A DNA stretch of 64,000 nt, from assembly GCF_000472705.1 (NCBI RefSeq), contig NZ_KI421453.1, forward strand, positions 372,001 to 436,000. Reading direction: 5' to 3'. How positions within the stretch are numbered: the first letter of the stretch is position 1; each line of letters begins with the position of its first letter. Shown here piece by piece: positions 18,385-27,110 of this stretch. Both the position numbers and the translations under genes were made by a program. The stretch is from Mesorhizobium erdmanii USDA 3471 (GTDB lineage Bacteria > Pseudomonadota > Alphaproteobacteria > Rhizobiales > Rhizobiaceae). The notes under the pieces are model-generated. The model saw nothing but the letters and a program-made list of their open reading frames with translations. It was not told where the DNA came from and made no database searches.

Positions 18385-18840
18385 ATGCCTGTCAAGATTG
18401 ATGGTTTTCTGAAGGTTCCCGATATCAAGGGCCCAAGCACCCGCGACGGCCACTCGGACGAGATCGAAATCCATGGCGTCGACTACAAGATGGTCGCGCC
18501 GTTTGATCCGAATTCGCTCTCACGCCGTGGCCGCGTGTCCATGGGCATGATCAAGTTCACCAAACACTACGACAAATCCTCGCCCTACCTGGCAAAGGCG
18601 TTGTTCGAGAACAAGGCGCTGGATGAAGTGGTGTTCTCCGCACGGCGGACCATCGATGGCGAGACCAAGGATTATCTGGTCGTCACGCTCACCGACGCCT
18701 CGATCATGGAATACGACATGTCGCAGGCCGAGGATGAGGAAGACCTGATCCAGGAAGAGGTCAGCTTCGCCTACAAGAAGATCAAGTTCGTCTATGACGG
18801 CAATGATGAAGCCGAAATGGATGTCTATGTCGGCAAGTGA
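18385..18840 (+). CDS. hcp: T6SS tube protein Hcp
   Basis: Hcp (TssD) of 151 residues. Hexameric rings stack into the inner tube that is expelled with VgrG at its tip and can carry effectors in its lumen. The start KIDGFLKVPDIKGPSTRDGH, the SMGMIKFTKHYDKSSP stretch and the C-terminal SFAYKKIKFVY are typical of the family. A strong GGTGGAGA ribosome binding site lies upstream after a 48-bp gap from tssC, in keeping with the high expression Hcp needs. No C-terminal effector extension. Confidence 0.96.
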   Translation: MPVKIDGFLKVPDIKGPSTRDGHSDEIEIHGVDYKMVAPFDPNSLSRRGRVSMGMIKFTKHYDKSSPYLAKALFENKALDEVVFSARRTIDGETKDYLVVTLTDASIMEYDMSQAEDEEDLIQEEVSFAYKKIKFVYDGNDEAEMDVYVGK

Positions 18841-19582
18841 GGTTCGGCGGCCCGGCGCGGGCAAGCAGCAGATCGCGGGCGGCCTGCGCGCAAAAAGCGA
18901 GGCGGTGCAGCCATCGCTATGGGACCGCCTCGTCAATGACCTGCCGGGCCTGACCTCGGAGATAGACGGGCTGCGCCATGTCCTGGTGGACGAGCTTGGC
19001 GCGGACCGTCTCGAAACCCTCGTTGCCGGCAGTGCGCGGACCATCGACGCCGATGCGGAGCTGACGCCCGACCAGAAACGGCGTCTGCATCGCCTGGCCT
19101 TTCAGGCCCAGCATCGCACCGAGATCGAAAGCCGTGGTGTGGTGGTGTCGGCCCGCGTGCTCAGGGAGGCGGTGCGGCGCGACATCGAGGCGCTGTTCAA
19201 CACCGAGCGCTTCGAGGCCACGCCGCTGCTTTCCGACCTGGAAAACGAGCAAGTGGCCGACAATCCACCGTCGCTCGCCGACTTTCCGGAGGTGCGCCGA
19301 AGCGTGGTCAATTACGGCGTGCCTTCGTTTTCGGGCCGGTCGTCGCGCGACTTCGACCGCGACGTGCTGGCGCGCGAAATCCGCTCGGTGCTCGCCACCT
19401 TCGAGCCCCGCCTCAAGGAAAGCGCGACGAAAGTTACGGTTACGCTGGGCGACAAGACCGTGGGCCTGAAGATCGAGATAGATGCGGTGCTGATCATGAC
19501 GCCCACGCCGGAACGCATGCGCCTGCGCACCACGATCAATCTCGATAACGGCTTGGCGCGGACCGAAATTAGGGACGCCTGA
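18827..19582 (+). CDS. tssE: T6SS baseplate wedge protein TssE with N-terminal extension
   Basis: TssE (gp25-like, ImpF), about 251 residues. The gp25 domain lies in the C-terminal part (LREAVRRDIEALFNTERF, then VNYGVPSF and ETKVTVTLGDKT-like sequence). Typical TssE proteins are about 140-180 residues, so roughly the first 85 residues (SLWDRLVNDLPGLTSE and a helical Arg/Glu-rich segment) are an extension. The start overlaps the end of hcp by 14 bp; in-frame ATGs at 18794 and 18821 are alternatives. The tssF ATG follows the stop by 1 bp. Confidence 0.88.
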   Translation: MSASEVRRPGAGKQQIAGGLRAKSEAVQPSLWDRLVNDLPGLTSEIDGLRHVLVDELGADRLETLVAGSARTIDADAELTPDQKRRLHRLAFQAQHRTEIESRGVVVSARVLREAVRRDIEALFNTERFEATPLLSDLENEQVADNPPSLADFPEVRRSVVNYGVPSFSGRSSRDFDRDVLAREIRSVLATFEPRLKESATKVTVTLGDKTVGLKIEIDAVLIMTPTPERMRLRTTINLDNGLARTEIRDA

Positions 19583-19583
19583 G

Positions 19584-21458
19584 ATGGATCGGGTTTTCGT
19601 CGAATATTACGAGGAGGAACTGACCCATATCCGCGGCCTTGCGGCGGAATTCGCCGACATGCATCCGGCGGTGGCGCGCAACCTTTCCCTCGATACGGTG
19701 CCCTGCCCGGACCCTTATGTCGAACGACTGCTGGACGGCGTCGCCTTCCTCGCCGCGCGTACCCGGCTGAAGGTCGACGCCGAGCGCTCGCGATTTTCGC
19801 GCAGCGTGCTCGATGTCCTCTATCCCGATCTGGTGACGCCGGCGCCGGCGACGGCGATGGCCGTGCTGAAACCCGGCCAGCAGGTGCAGACCATGCCGGC
19901 CGGCCACGTTGTCAAGCGCAACACGCGGCTGGTCTCCAGCCTGCAGCCCGGCCTGTCGACGCGCTGCACTTTCTCCACTGCGCAGGACATGACCCTGTGG
20001 CCCATAGCGATCACTTCGGTCAGCTATTTTCAGGATCGCAGCGCGCTGGCGGCGGCCGGCATAGGACCGATCGGCGGTACCGCCGGCGAGGCGGCGCTGC
20101 GTCTGGCGCTGACGCGGACCGGAAAGGGAAAACTCGACGAACTGGCGCTCGACCAGCTTGACCTCTATTTTGCCGGACGCACCAAGGCGCCGCTTCTGTT
20201 CGACGCGATTTTCGGCGCCTGCGTGGCCATTGGCGCACGCCCGGAAGGCAAGACCAACCGGCTATCGCGCCTGCCGGGACCCGAAATGGTCGGCATCAGC
20301 GACGACGAGGCCTTGATGCCGCGTACCCGCCCGACATTCGAAGGCTACCGCCTGCTGCGCGAATATTTCGTCATGCCGGAGCGCTTTCACTATGCGCGGG
20401 TCTCGGGGCTGCAGCCGGTGGTGCGTACATGCGAGGGCGGACTCGAAATAATCTTCCTGTTCCGCCGCCCGGCCCCCGAACTCGCCGACCTGACGCCGGC
20501 GGATTTCGAACTCTTCGCGACGCCGATCATCAATCTGTTCGAGCGCGAATGCAACGTCGTCGAGCTCGATCAGCGCAAGACGCGGCAGGTGCTGCATGCC
20601 GACCGCACGCGAGCACGCGACTTCGAGATCTATCGTGTCCTGCGCGTCGAGGACGCCGACAGTGAAGGCAGCGATGCCGAGATACCGGAGTTGTTCAGCC
20701 TCGGGCAAAACCGCGGCAGTGGCTGGGTCTATTCGACGGAGCGGCGGCCAAGGCGGGCAACGGAGGATGAACGCCGCGACGGTCTGACCCGCACATCATA
20801 CACCGGGGACGATGTTTTCCTGGCCGTGTCCCGGCCGCTTGCAAGTGCCACCAACCGGCAGTTGAAACGTCTCGACATCATGGCACTTTGCACCAACCGC
20901 GATCTGCCGATCCTCGATGACAATCCGACCTTGACGCTGGAAGCTGGTGATCCGGTCGAATCCGTTCGGCTGCTCGGTGCGTTGCGTCCGCCGCAGCCGG
21001 CCATCCCCGCGGCACTGCCTACCGGGGCCGACGGCGAATCCCGCGCCGATGATCTCGCCTGGCGGCTGGTGGCACAACTGGCGCTCAACTTCCTCAGCCT
21101 CGCCAAGGAAGGCCGCGGCGTCGATCCGCTGCATGCGCTGCTCGATCTTTATGCCGACCGCGGCGATCCGAGCCTTGCCCGCAACGTGCATTCGATTGTG
21201 CGCATCGACTCGCGACCGGTGATCGAACGGCTGCAGATCGACGGGCCGATGTGCTTCGGGCGTGGCACTGAGGTGACGTTGCATGTCGACCAGTCGGTGC
21301 TGGCAGGTCAAAGCACCTTGCTGCTTTCGGCCTTGCTGGCGCGGCTGTTTGCCCGTCATGCCGGAATAAACGGCTTCGTGCGAACGCGCACGCGGCTGCT
21401 GCAGAAGCAGGAGGATGTGCCATGGCCGATGACGCCCGGCAATCGCTACCTGATCTAG
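19584..21458 (+). CDS. tssF: T6SS baseplate protein TssF
   Basis: TssF (ImpG/VasA) of 624 residues, the large wedge subunit that joins TssG and TssE in the cytoplasmic baseplate. The start YYEEELTHIRGLAAEFADMHP, then PYVERLLDGVAFLAAR, and the SRFSRSVLDVLYPDL region are diagnostic. Length matches the family. It starts 1 bp after the tssE stop and overlaps tssG by 37 bp, so translation is coupled. No anomalies seen. Confidence 0.95.
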   Translation: MDRVFVEYYEEELTHIRGLAAEFADMHPAVARNLSLDTVPCPDPYVERLLDGVAFLAARTRLKVDAERSRFSRSVLDVLYPDLVTPAPATAMAVLKPGQQVQTMPAGHVVKRNTRLVSSLQPGLSTRCTFSTAQDMTLWPIAITSVSYFQDRSALAAAGIGPIGGTAGEAALRLALTRTGKGKLDELALDQLDLYFAGRTKAPLLFDAIFGACVAIGARPEGKTNRLSRLPGPEMVGISDDEALMPRTRPTFEGYRLLREYFVMPERFHYARVSGLQPVVRTCEGGLEIIFLFRRPAPELADLTPADFELFATPIINLFERECNVVELDQRKTRQVLHADRTRARDFEIYRVLRVEDADSEGSDAEIPELFSLGQNRGSGWVYSTERRPRRATEDERRDGLTRTSYTGDDVFLAVSRPLASATNRQLKRLDIMALCTNRDLPILDDNPTLTLEAGDPVESVRLLGALRPPQPAIPAALPTGADGESRADDLAWRLVAQLALNFLSLAKEGRGVDPLHALLDLYADRGDPSLARNVHSIVRIDSRPVIERLQIDGPMCFGRGTEVTLHVDQSVLAGQSTLLLSALLARLFARHAGINGFVRTRTRLLQKQEDVPWPMTPGNRYLI

Positions 21459-22489
21459 ACAAACCAAACTCCGAGCGGACCGAAGGTCCGTCCGAGGCGT
21501 TCGACTTTTTCGAACTGCTGCGCCGTCTCGAACAGCGCAGCGGCCTGTTCGGCCATTCCGGACGCCCCGACCGCGAGCCGGCAAGGCTCGGCCAGCATGT
21601 GCGCCTCGCCTTTTCCGCGCGCGACCTGGTGCAATTCCGCGAGGCCAACGACAAGGCGCCGGCCCGGGTCACGGTTGCAAATCTCGGCCTGCTCGGACCC
21701 GAGGGCCCGATGCCGCTGCATCTGACGCGCTGGGTGCTCGACCGCCTGTCGCAGCGCTGGTTCGCCGGCGCCGACGCACAGCAGACCAGCGACACGACGT
21801 TCGTCGACTTCGTCAACATCCTCCAGCACCGCATGATCGCCCTCTACTACCGCGCCTGGGCGGACGCGCATCCGGCCGTCCAGGTCGAGCGCGCGGTCGG
21901 TGGTCGCGTCCGCGCCATGCTTGAAGCGATGGCCGGGATCGGGCTTCCCGGCACCCGGAACCCTGATCTCGACACCGTCAAGCTTCGCCAGGCCGCGTCG
22001 CTCGCCAACCAGGTCGACGGTCCGGAACGGCTGACGCTGTTCCTGACGGAGGCATTCAGGGTGCCGGTTCAGATCAAGGAATTCATCGCCGCCTGGATAA
22101 CAATCCCAGCCGGGCTCCAGACCCGCCTCGCAAAAGCCTATGCGGGGCTCGGCCGGGGGGCGACCATCGGCCCGCGCGTTTTCAACCGCCAAAGCAGGAT
22201 CGAGCTGCGCGTCGGCCCTCTCGGTCTTGAGGAATTCAAGGCATTCCTGCCGGGAGGTCCGCGCCTTAGACTGTTCAAGCAGGCCGTTCGCGACATGGTC
22301 GGGGAATCGCTCGACGTCGACTTGCGCATCGTGCTGGCGCGTGAAGCCGTGCCGCCGCCCCGTATCGGAACGGTCCAGCTCGGCCGGACCGCCTGGCTTG
22401 CGCGGCCCGCCGAAAGGGGAGATGCTGACGATCTGCGGCTGCGGACAATTGTCGGATGGCGGCCGGAAATGGCGGGGGTCGCGGCATGA
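21422..22489 (+). CDS. tssG: T6SS baseplate protein TssG
   Basis: TssG (ImpH/VasB) of 355 residues, partner of TssF in the wedge. Typical features are FDFFELLRRLEQRSG near the start, LGLLGPEGPMPLHLT and the domain ending in RFRLGPLGL-type sequence (here LRVGPLGLEEFKAFLPGG). The ATG is inside tssF and has a strong AGGAGG ribosome binding site. The stop shares an ATGA overlap with fha1. Length normal. Confidence 0.94.
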   Translation: MADDARQSLPDLDKPNSERTEGPSEAFDFFELLRRLEQRSGLFGHSGRPDREPARLGQHVRLAFSARDLVQFREANDKAPARVTVANLGLLGPEGPMPLHLTRWVLDRLSQRWFAGADAQQTSDTTFVDFVNILQHRMIALYYRAWADAHPAVQVERAVGGRVRAMLEAMAGIGLPGTRNPDLDTVKLRQAASLANQVDGPERLTLFLTEAFRVPVQIKEFIAAWITIPAGLQTRLAKAYAGLGRGATIGPRVFNRQSRIELRVGPLGLEEFKAFLPGGPRLRLFKQAVRDMVGESLDVDLRIVLAREAVPPPRIGTVQLGRTAWLARPAERGDADDLRLRTIVGWRPEMAGVAA

Positions 22490-23952
22490 GCCTGCTGCTG
22501 ACGCTGGAGCAAGGACCACGCACCCAAGCGGTACGGCAGACCCGGCTGGACGAGGGCGAGTTGGTGATCGGCCGAAGCGCGGACGCTGGCTGGCAGATAA
22601 ACGATCCCGACATGTTCGTCTCCCGCGCTCATTGCAAGATTTCGGGGGGGCGAGACGGATATTTCGTCACCGACACGTCGAGCAGCGGCCTGTTCATAAA
22701 CGATTCCGACAGCCCGCTCGGGGCCGGCCAGTCGACGCGCCTTCAAAGTGGCATGCGGCTGAGACTTGGCGACTACGTCGTCTATGTCGACCTGCAGGCG
22801 CCAATCGCCCAGGCACAAACGGCCAGCCAGCCGATCCCGGACCGCTCACCACCAGCATCGCGGGCACCGATCAGCATCGGCCGTGACGACTTCTTTTCCG
22901 CCAAGGTCGAGGAAGAGCCGCGGCGGCCACGTCCGGCCGATCTGCCCAACCCGTTCGAGCAGCCGATTGCGGGCGCGTTCGAGCGTGCCGCCTCCAGCCA
23001 GCGCAGTTCGCCGGCTTTCGATGACCCGTTCAGCCTCGATCCGGTTTCGACGCCCGTGTCGAAAGAAGCCGCCCCTTACCCCGAACCCGGCGGCGCGGCG
23101 AGCCAGGCAGAGCCGTTCAGCCTCGACCCCACGCCGTCGCTCGGCCGCGGAGCCCAACTTGCTCCTGCAAAGCCGTCCGACTTCAGTGATGATTTTGGTT
23201 TCGGACCCGCCGCGGCGACTGGTTCGGCAAACGGGGTCGGCCAGGCCGGACAGCGCGAGCGTATCGCCCAGCGTCCCGGCAATCCCTGGGATTTGCCAGT
23301 GCAAGCGGCTGATGGCCCGTCTCCAGCGCGCACGGGTGCCGCTGCCACACCGGCCCGCCCGCCGGCAGCGGCGCAGCCGGGGGACATGGCGCTTCGCTCC
23401 GCATTCCTGCGCGGCATGGGCGTCGAGGAAGCCGATTTTCCCGGGCGCGACAGCATCGCGGAAATGGAGAAGTTCGGCCGCGAATACCGGCTGATGATGG
23501 AAGGCCTCATGCAGCTTCTGCGCAAGCGGGCCGAGGAAAAGGGAAATGCTCGCGTCGCCCAGACCATGGTCGGGGCTTCCGAAGTCAATCCGCTCAAGTT
23601 CCTGCCCTCGGTCGACGACGCCATCGTCACGCTTATCGCCGAGCGCAGCCCAGGATTTCTCGCCGGCGAGCCAGCTATCGCCGACGCGGTGCGCGATCTT
23701 GCGCAACATCACGTGCGCGCCTGGCGCGGCGTGCAGGCCGCCTTGCGTCGGATGGTCGACCGTTTTGATCCGGCAGCGATAGAGGAAGAGCTGAAATCGA
23801 ATTCGGCGATCGGCACGCTGCTTTCGGGCGGGCGCGGCGCCAAGCTGTGGGAACTCTACCAGAAACGCCATCGTGAGATCGCCGAGAGCGCCGAGAAAAG
23901 CTTCCTTGGCGAAATCGGCGCTGATTTTCGGGACGCATATGAGGAGGAGTGA
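22486..23952 (+). CDS. T6SS FHA-domain protein (TagH/Fha, copy 1)
   Basis: Forkhead-associated protein of 488 residues. The N-terminal FHA domain (about 1-100) includes LVIGRSADAGW, SRAHCKI and the conserved TSSSGLFIND, which read phosphothreonine. A long Pro/Ala-rich linker with two PFSLDP motifs follows, then the TagH C-terminal domain (AFLRGMGVEEADF, then NPLKFLPSVDDAI). Fha proteins are scaffold substrates of PpkA in the threonine phosphorylation pathway that triggers T6SS assembly. ATG 22486 overlaps the tssG stop (ATGA). A second FHA gene lies at 38599, with the same domain order but a shorter linker. Confidence 0.92.
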   Translation: MSLLLTLEQGPRTQAVRQTRLDEGELVIGRSADAGWQINDPDMFVSRAHCKISGGRDGYFVTDTSSSGLFINDSDSPLGAGQSTRLQSGMRLRLGDYVVYVDLQAPIAQAQTASQPIPDRSPPASRAPISIGRDDFFSAKVEEEPRRPRPADLPNPFEQPIAGAFERAASSQRSSPAFDDPFSLDPVSTPVSKEAAPYPEPGGAASQAEPFSLDPTPSLGRGAQLAPAKPSDFSDDFGFGPAAATGSANGVGQAGQRERIAQRPGNPWDLPVQAADGPSPARTGAAATPARPPAAAQPGDMALRSAFLRGMGVEEADFPGRDSIAEMEKFGREYRLMMEGLMQLLRKRAEEKGNARVAQTMVGASEVNPLKFLPSVDDAIVTLIAERSPGFLAGEPAIADAVRDLAQHHVRAWRGVQAALRRMVDRFDPAAIEEELKSNSAIGTLLSGGRGAKLWELYQKRHREIAESAEKSFLGEIGADFRDAYEEE

Positions 23953-23955
23953 GAC

Positions 23956-24408
23956 ATGATCGACCGACGCGAATTTATCGTTGCCCTGGGCGCGACAGGC
24001 CTGCTTACGGCTTGCCAGAGCGGCCCGCCAAAACCTTCGGTGATTACGATCAACGTGACCGGCGGGGCCGGCATGAACCCAGGACCTGGCGGTGGCGACC
24101 GGCCGGTGACGGTCCTCGTCATGCGGCTGCGCAGCACCGGCAAATTCAATTCCGCCGACTACTTTGCCCTGCAGGGTGATGCCGGCTCGGCGCTGGCAGG
24201 CGATCTCATCGGATCAGACCAGATCGCCGTCGGGCCCGGAAAATCCGCTTCCAAGACCATCACCGTCGAGCCGGATGCCGCGGCGCTGGGCTTCGTTGCC
24301 CTGATTCGCGAGCCCACCGGTAAGAATTGGCGCACCACCAAGTCGGTGTCGTCGGGGTCCAAATTCACGATCAATGTCACGCTTGGCAGCGGCGGTATTT
24401 CCGCTTAG
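23956..24408 (+). CDS. tssJ: T6SS outer-membrane lipoprotein TssJ
   Basis: Lipoprotein of 150 residues placed between fha1 and tssK, where TssJ is expected. TssJ anchors the TssL-TssM complex to the outer membrane. The mature part is a small beta-rich domain beginning with PSVITINVTGG, then RPVTVLVMRLRSTGKF and a C-terminal TINVTLGSGG. The signal peptide reads DRREFIVALGATGLLTAC: a lipobox (LTAC) preceded by a twin-arginine-like RREF motif, unusual for TssJ. It starts 3 bp after the fha1 stop. Confidence 0.9.
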   Translation: MIDRREFIVALGATGLLTACQSGPPKPSVITINVTGGAGMNPGPGGGDRPVTVLVMRLRSTGKFNSADYFALQGDAGSALAGDLIGSDQIAVGPGKSASKTITVEPDAAALGFVALIREPTGKNWRTTKSVSSGSKFTINVTLGSGGISA

Positions 24409-24447
24409 CGGCCAGGGCAAGGGGAGCTCAATGCAGAGAGTAGCGGC

Positions 24448-25782
24448 ATGAGCGATGCAAACAGGGTGCTGTGGTCCGAAGGGCTTTTTCTGCGGACCCA
24501 GCATTTCCAGCAGCAGGATCGCTTTTTCGAGGCGACTGTGCGCGGCGCGTTGCAGGCCGGGCAACTGCATACGTTCGGCTTTCAACAGCTGACGCTGGAC
24601 CAGGCGTTGCTCGATGCCGGCCAGGTCGCGATCCTGTCCGCTCGCGGCATCTTCCCGGACGGCACGCCTTTCTCCATCCCAGACATGATGGACGCACCGC
24701 GACCGTTGCCGGTTTCCCCAGACACGGGGGCCGGACCGGTGCTGGTCGCCCTGCCGCTAGAGCCCGCCGGTGGTGTCGGCTTCGATCCGGCGCACGCCGC
24801 AGCCTCGGGAGCACGCTATCATGGGCGGATCGTTTCGGTACGCGACGCCGTCCAGGGCGGTTCGGATCCTGAAGAAATCGAAATCGCCCGTCCGCAGGCG
24901 CTGCTGCTCGCACCCGGCAAATCGGTCGGCGGCTACACGGCCTTGCCGATTGCCGACCTCAAGGGGGTTCGCGCCGATGGCGGCGTCTCACTGGATGAGA
25001 GCTTCCTGCCGCCGACACTGGTTACCGGCGCGGTGGCCTGGTATCGGCAATTGCTGCTGGAAGTCGTCACCGGGCTCGACCAGATCGCGGAGGCGCATGG
25101 CAAGATGGTCATGGGCGGGCCGGGGCGCAGCGTCGAAGACCTGCTGATGCTCAATCTTGCCAATGCGGCGCGTCCGCGGCTGGCACACATGCTGGCGCAG
25201 GATGTCTTCCATCCGGCCGAGCTTTACCTGGAGCTTGCCGGGCTCGCCGGTTCGATGGCGACCTACGGATCGAGCGCGCGGCGGCTGGGCGAGCTGCCGG
25301 CGTACGATCATATGGCGCCGGGCCCCGCATACATGGCACTGGCGGATGCGCTGCGCTCGCTCATCCTCAGCCTGCGCTACATCGAGCCGAAATCGCGTGC
25401 GCTGCCGGTCATGCGGCATTCGACCAATGTCTGGAAAATCCGCATCGACAATCCGAAGCTGCTGGTCGCCAGCCGCATCGTCATCCGGGTCGGTTCGGAG
25501 CTCTCTGAAGACGCACTGCGCAAGATATTCGTCAATCAGGCGACGGTCGGCTCGGCCGACCAGTTCGAAGGCCTGTGGAAATCGCGTTTGCCCGGCATTC
25601 CGCTGAAGCCGCTTCACTCCCAGCCGCGCGAAATCCCTTACGACGGCGATCGGCTTTGCCTCGAGCTGGACCAGAAAAGCGAGCATTGGGCATCGCTGCT
25701 CGATGCTCCCGGGTTCGTCATCGGCGTTTCGGGCGTATTGCCAAGCGAGCCGCAGGTGGACTGCTATTCGGTGAACAGGTGA
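24448..25782 (+). CDS. tssK: T6SS baseplate-membrane adaptor TssK
   Basis: TssK (ImpJ/VasE) of 444 residues, a trimeric adaptor joining the baseplate to TssL/TssM. The N-terminus NRVLWSEGLFLRTQHFQQQD is a clear hallmark; LPLEPAGG, QLLLEVVTGLDQ and LRYIEPKSRALP-type sequence follow. Length is normal. It sits 39 bp after tssJ and 1 bp before tssL1. Nothing unusual. Confidence 0.95.
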   Translation: MSDANRVLWSEGLFLRTQHFQQQDRFFEATVRGALQAGQLHTFGFQQLTLDQALLDAGQVAILSARGIFPDGTPFSIPDMMDAPRPLPVSPDTGAGPVLVALPLEPAGGVGFDPAHAAASGARYHGRIVSVRDAVQGGSDPEEIEIARPQALLLAPGKSVGGYTALPIADLKGVRADGGVSLDESFLPPTLVTGAVAWYRQLLLEVVTGLDQIAEAHGKMVMGGPGRSVEDLLMLNLANAARPRLAHMLAQDVFHPAELYLELAGLAGSMATYGSSARRLGELPAYDHMAPGPAYMALADALRSLILSLRYIEPKSRALPVMRHSTNVWKIRIDNPKLLVASRIVIRVGSELSEDALRKIFVNQATVGSADQFEGLWKSRLPGIPLKPLHSQPREIPYDGDRLCLELDQKSEHWASLLDAPGFVIGVSGVLPSEPQVDCYSVNR

Positions 25783-25783
25783 G

Positions 25784-27109
25784 ATGATGAGCCGCGATGA
25801 TCCTTTCGGACTGTCGGAGGATCGCGAACGCACCCGCATACGGCTGACCGGCGCGCCGATGCCGCGGCCGATGGCGCCGCTCCTGCCGGGCGCGGCGATG
25901 AAGCGGTCTCGCACCCACCCGAACGCGCTTGTCAACGCATTCGCACCCTTGCTCGAATTCGCGCCCGAGCTTGAAAGCGCGCTGGCGCCGGAGAACCCGG
26001 AAGCGTTGCGCACCCGATTGCTCGAAGAACTGGTTCGGGCACGCGACACTGCAATGGCGACGGGGTCCTCGCTGGAGCGGGCCGATCAGGCAGCCTGGGT
26101 GGTGGCGGCCTTGCTCGACGATCTCGCCCTGAACACGCCATGGGGCGGCGCCAGCGCCTGGCCGCGCCAGCCGCTCGTGGTCATGCTGCGCGGCGATGTC
26201 GATGCCGGCACGCAGTTCTTCACGCGCCTCGACGAACTGGAACGCCATCCCAACCGCGACCGCGAATTGCTGGAGCTGCAGTACGATTGCATGGCGCTCG
26301 GCTTCCGCGGCAAATACCGCGTGCCCGGCCGCTCGGGCGATCGGTCGCTCAACGCCGTTCGCGTGGCGGCGGCACGCTTCCTGCGCGATGCCGACGCCGA
26401 AGGCGCGCCACTGTCGCCGAACTGGAAGGGTGTGATCGCCTCCGATGAACCACAGCGCTTCATCGTGCCGATCTGGGTCATGGCGCTCGGTGCGGCGGTT
26501 GTTGCCACGGCCATCCATATCGGGCTCTCTATGGGATTGAGCAGCCAGGCGGTCGAGCTTTCCGCCCTTGTTCGTGCATTGCCGCCGCCTGAACGCGGCG
26601 ACATCAGCCGAACGTCGCCCAAGGTGGACGCCCCGCCTCCGGAGAAAGTGGATTTTGCCCTGTTGCCGGAATTCCAGGCCGGGGCGCCGGCCGACCTCAA
26701 ATCCGCCCTCAGCGGCACCGAGAGCGTTTCGCTGGCCAAGCTGATCATCCAGGCCTCCAACCCCGAACTGTTCCAGTCGTCGCGGCCAGAATTGACCGAC
26801 GGCTTCGAGCCGCTGATCGGTTCGATCGCCAAGGTGATCCTCGCCAATCAGGAATTGATCGGGAACGTAACGGTGATCGGCCATACGGACGGCGTTCCGC
26901 TGCAGAAGACCAATCCGCTGTCGACCAACCAGCGGCTGTCGGAGGCACGCGCCCAGACGATTGCCGACATGCTGGTCCAGAACGGGGTGCCGCAGGACCG
27001 CGTGCATTCCGAGGGCCGTGCGGCCACCGACCCGGTGGCCAGCGACAGCACGCGCGAGGGGCGAGCCTTGAATCGCCGCGTCGAGGTGCTCGTCGAAAAG
27101 AGGCTGTGA
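25784..27109 (+). CDS. tssL: T6SS inner-membrane protein TssL (copy 1) with OmpA domain
   Basis: TssL (ImpK/DotU family) of 441 residues. The N-terminal cytoplasmic DotU domain (NALVNAFAPLLEFAPEL, then FRGKYRVPGRSG) is followed by one transmembrane helix (VMALGAAVVATAIHIGL, about residue 230) and a periplasmic OmpA-like peptidoglycan-binding domain (VIGHTDGVPLQ, LSEARAQTIADML, NRRVEVLVEK). Evolved TssL proteins carry such a domain to anchor the complex in the wall. Directly between tssK and tssM1, with 1-bp gaps. A second tssL is at 39663. Confidence 0.94.
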   Translation: MMSRDDPFGLSEDRERTRIRLTGAPMPRPMAPLLPGAAMKRSRTHPNALVNAFAPLLEFAPELESALAPENPEALRTRLLEELVRARDTAMATGSSLERADQAAWVVAALLDDLALNTPWGGASAWPRQPLVVMLRGDVDAGTQFFTRLDELERHPNRDRELLELQYDCMALGFRGKYRVPGRSGDRSLNAVRVAAARFLRDADAEGAPLSPNWKGVIASDEPQRFIVPIWVMALGAAVVATAIHIGLSMGLSSQAVELSALVRALPPPERGDISRTSPKVDAPPPEKVDFALLPEFQAGAPADLKSALSGTESVSLAKLIIQASNPELFQSSRPELTDGFEPLIGSIAKVILANQELIGNVTVIGHTDGVPLQKTNPLSTNQRLSEARAQTIADMLVQNGVPQDRVHSEGRAATDPVASDSTREGRALNRRVEVLVEKRL

Positions 27110-27110
27110 G

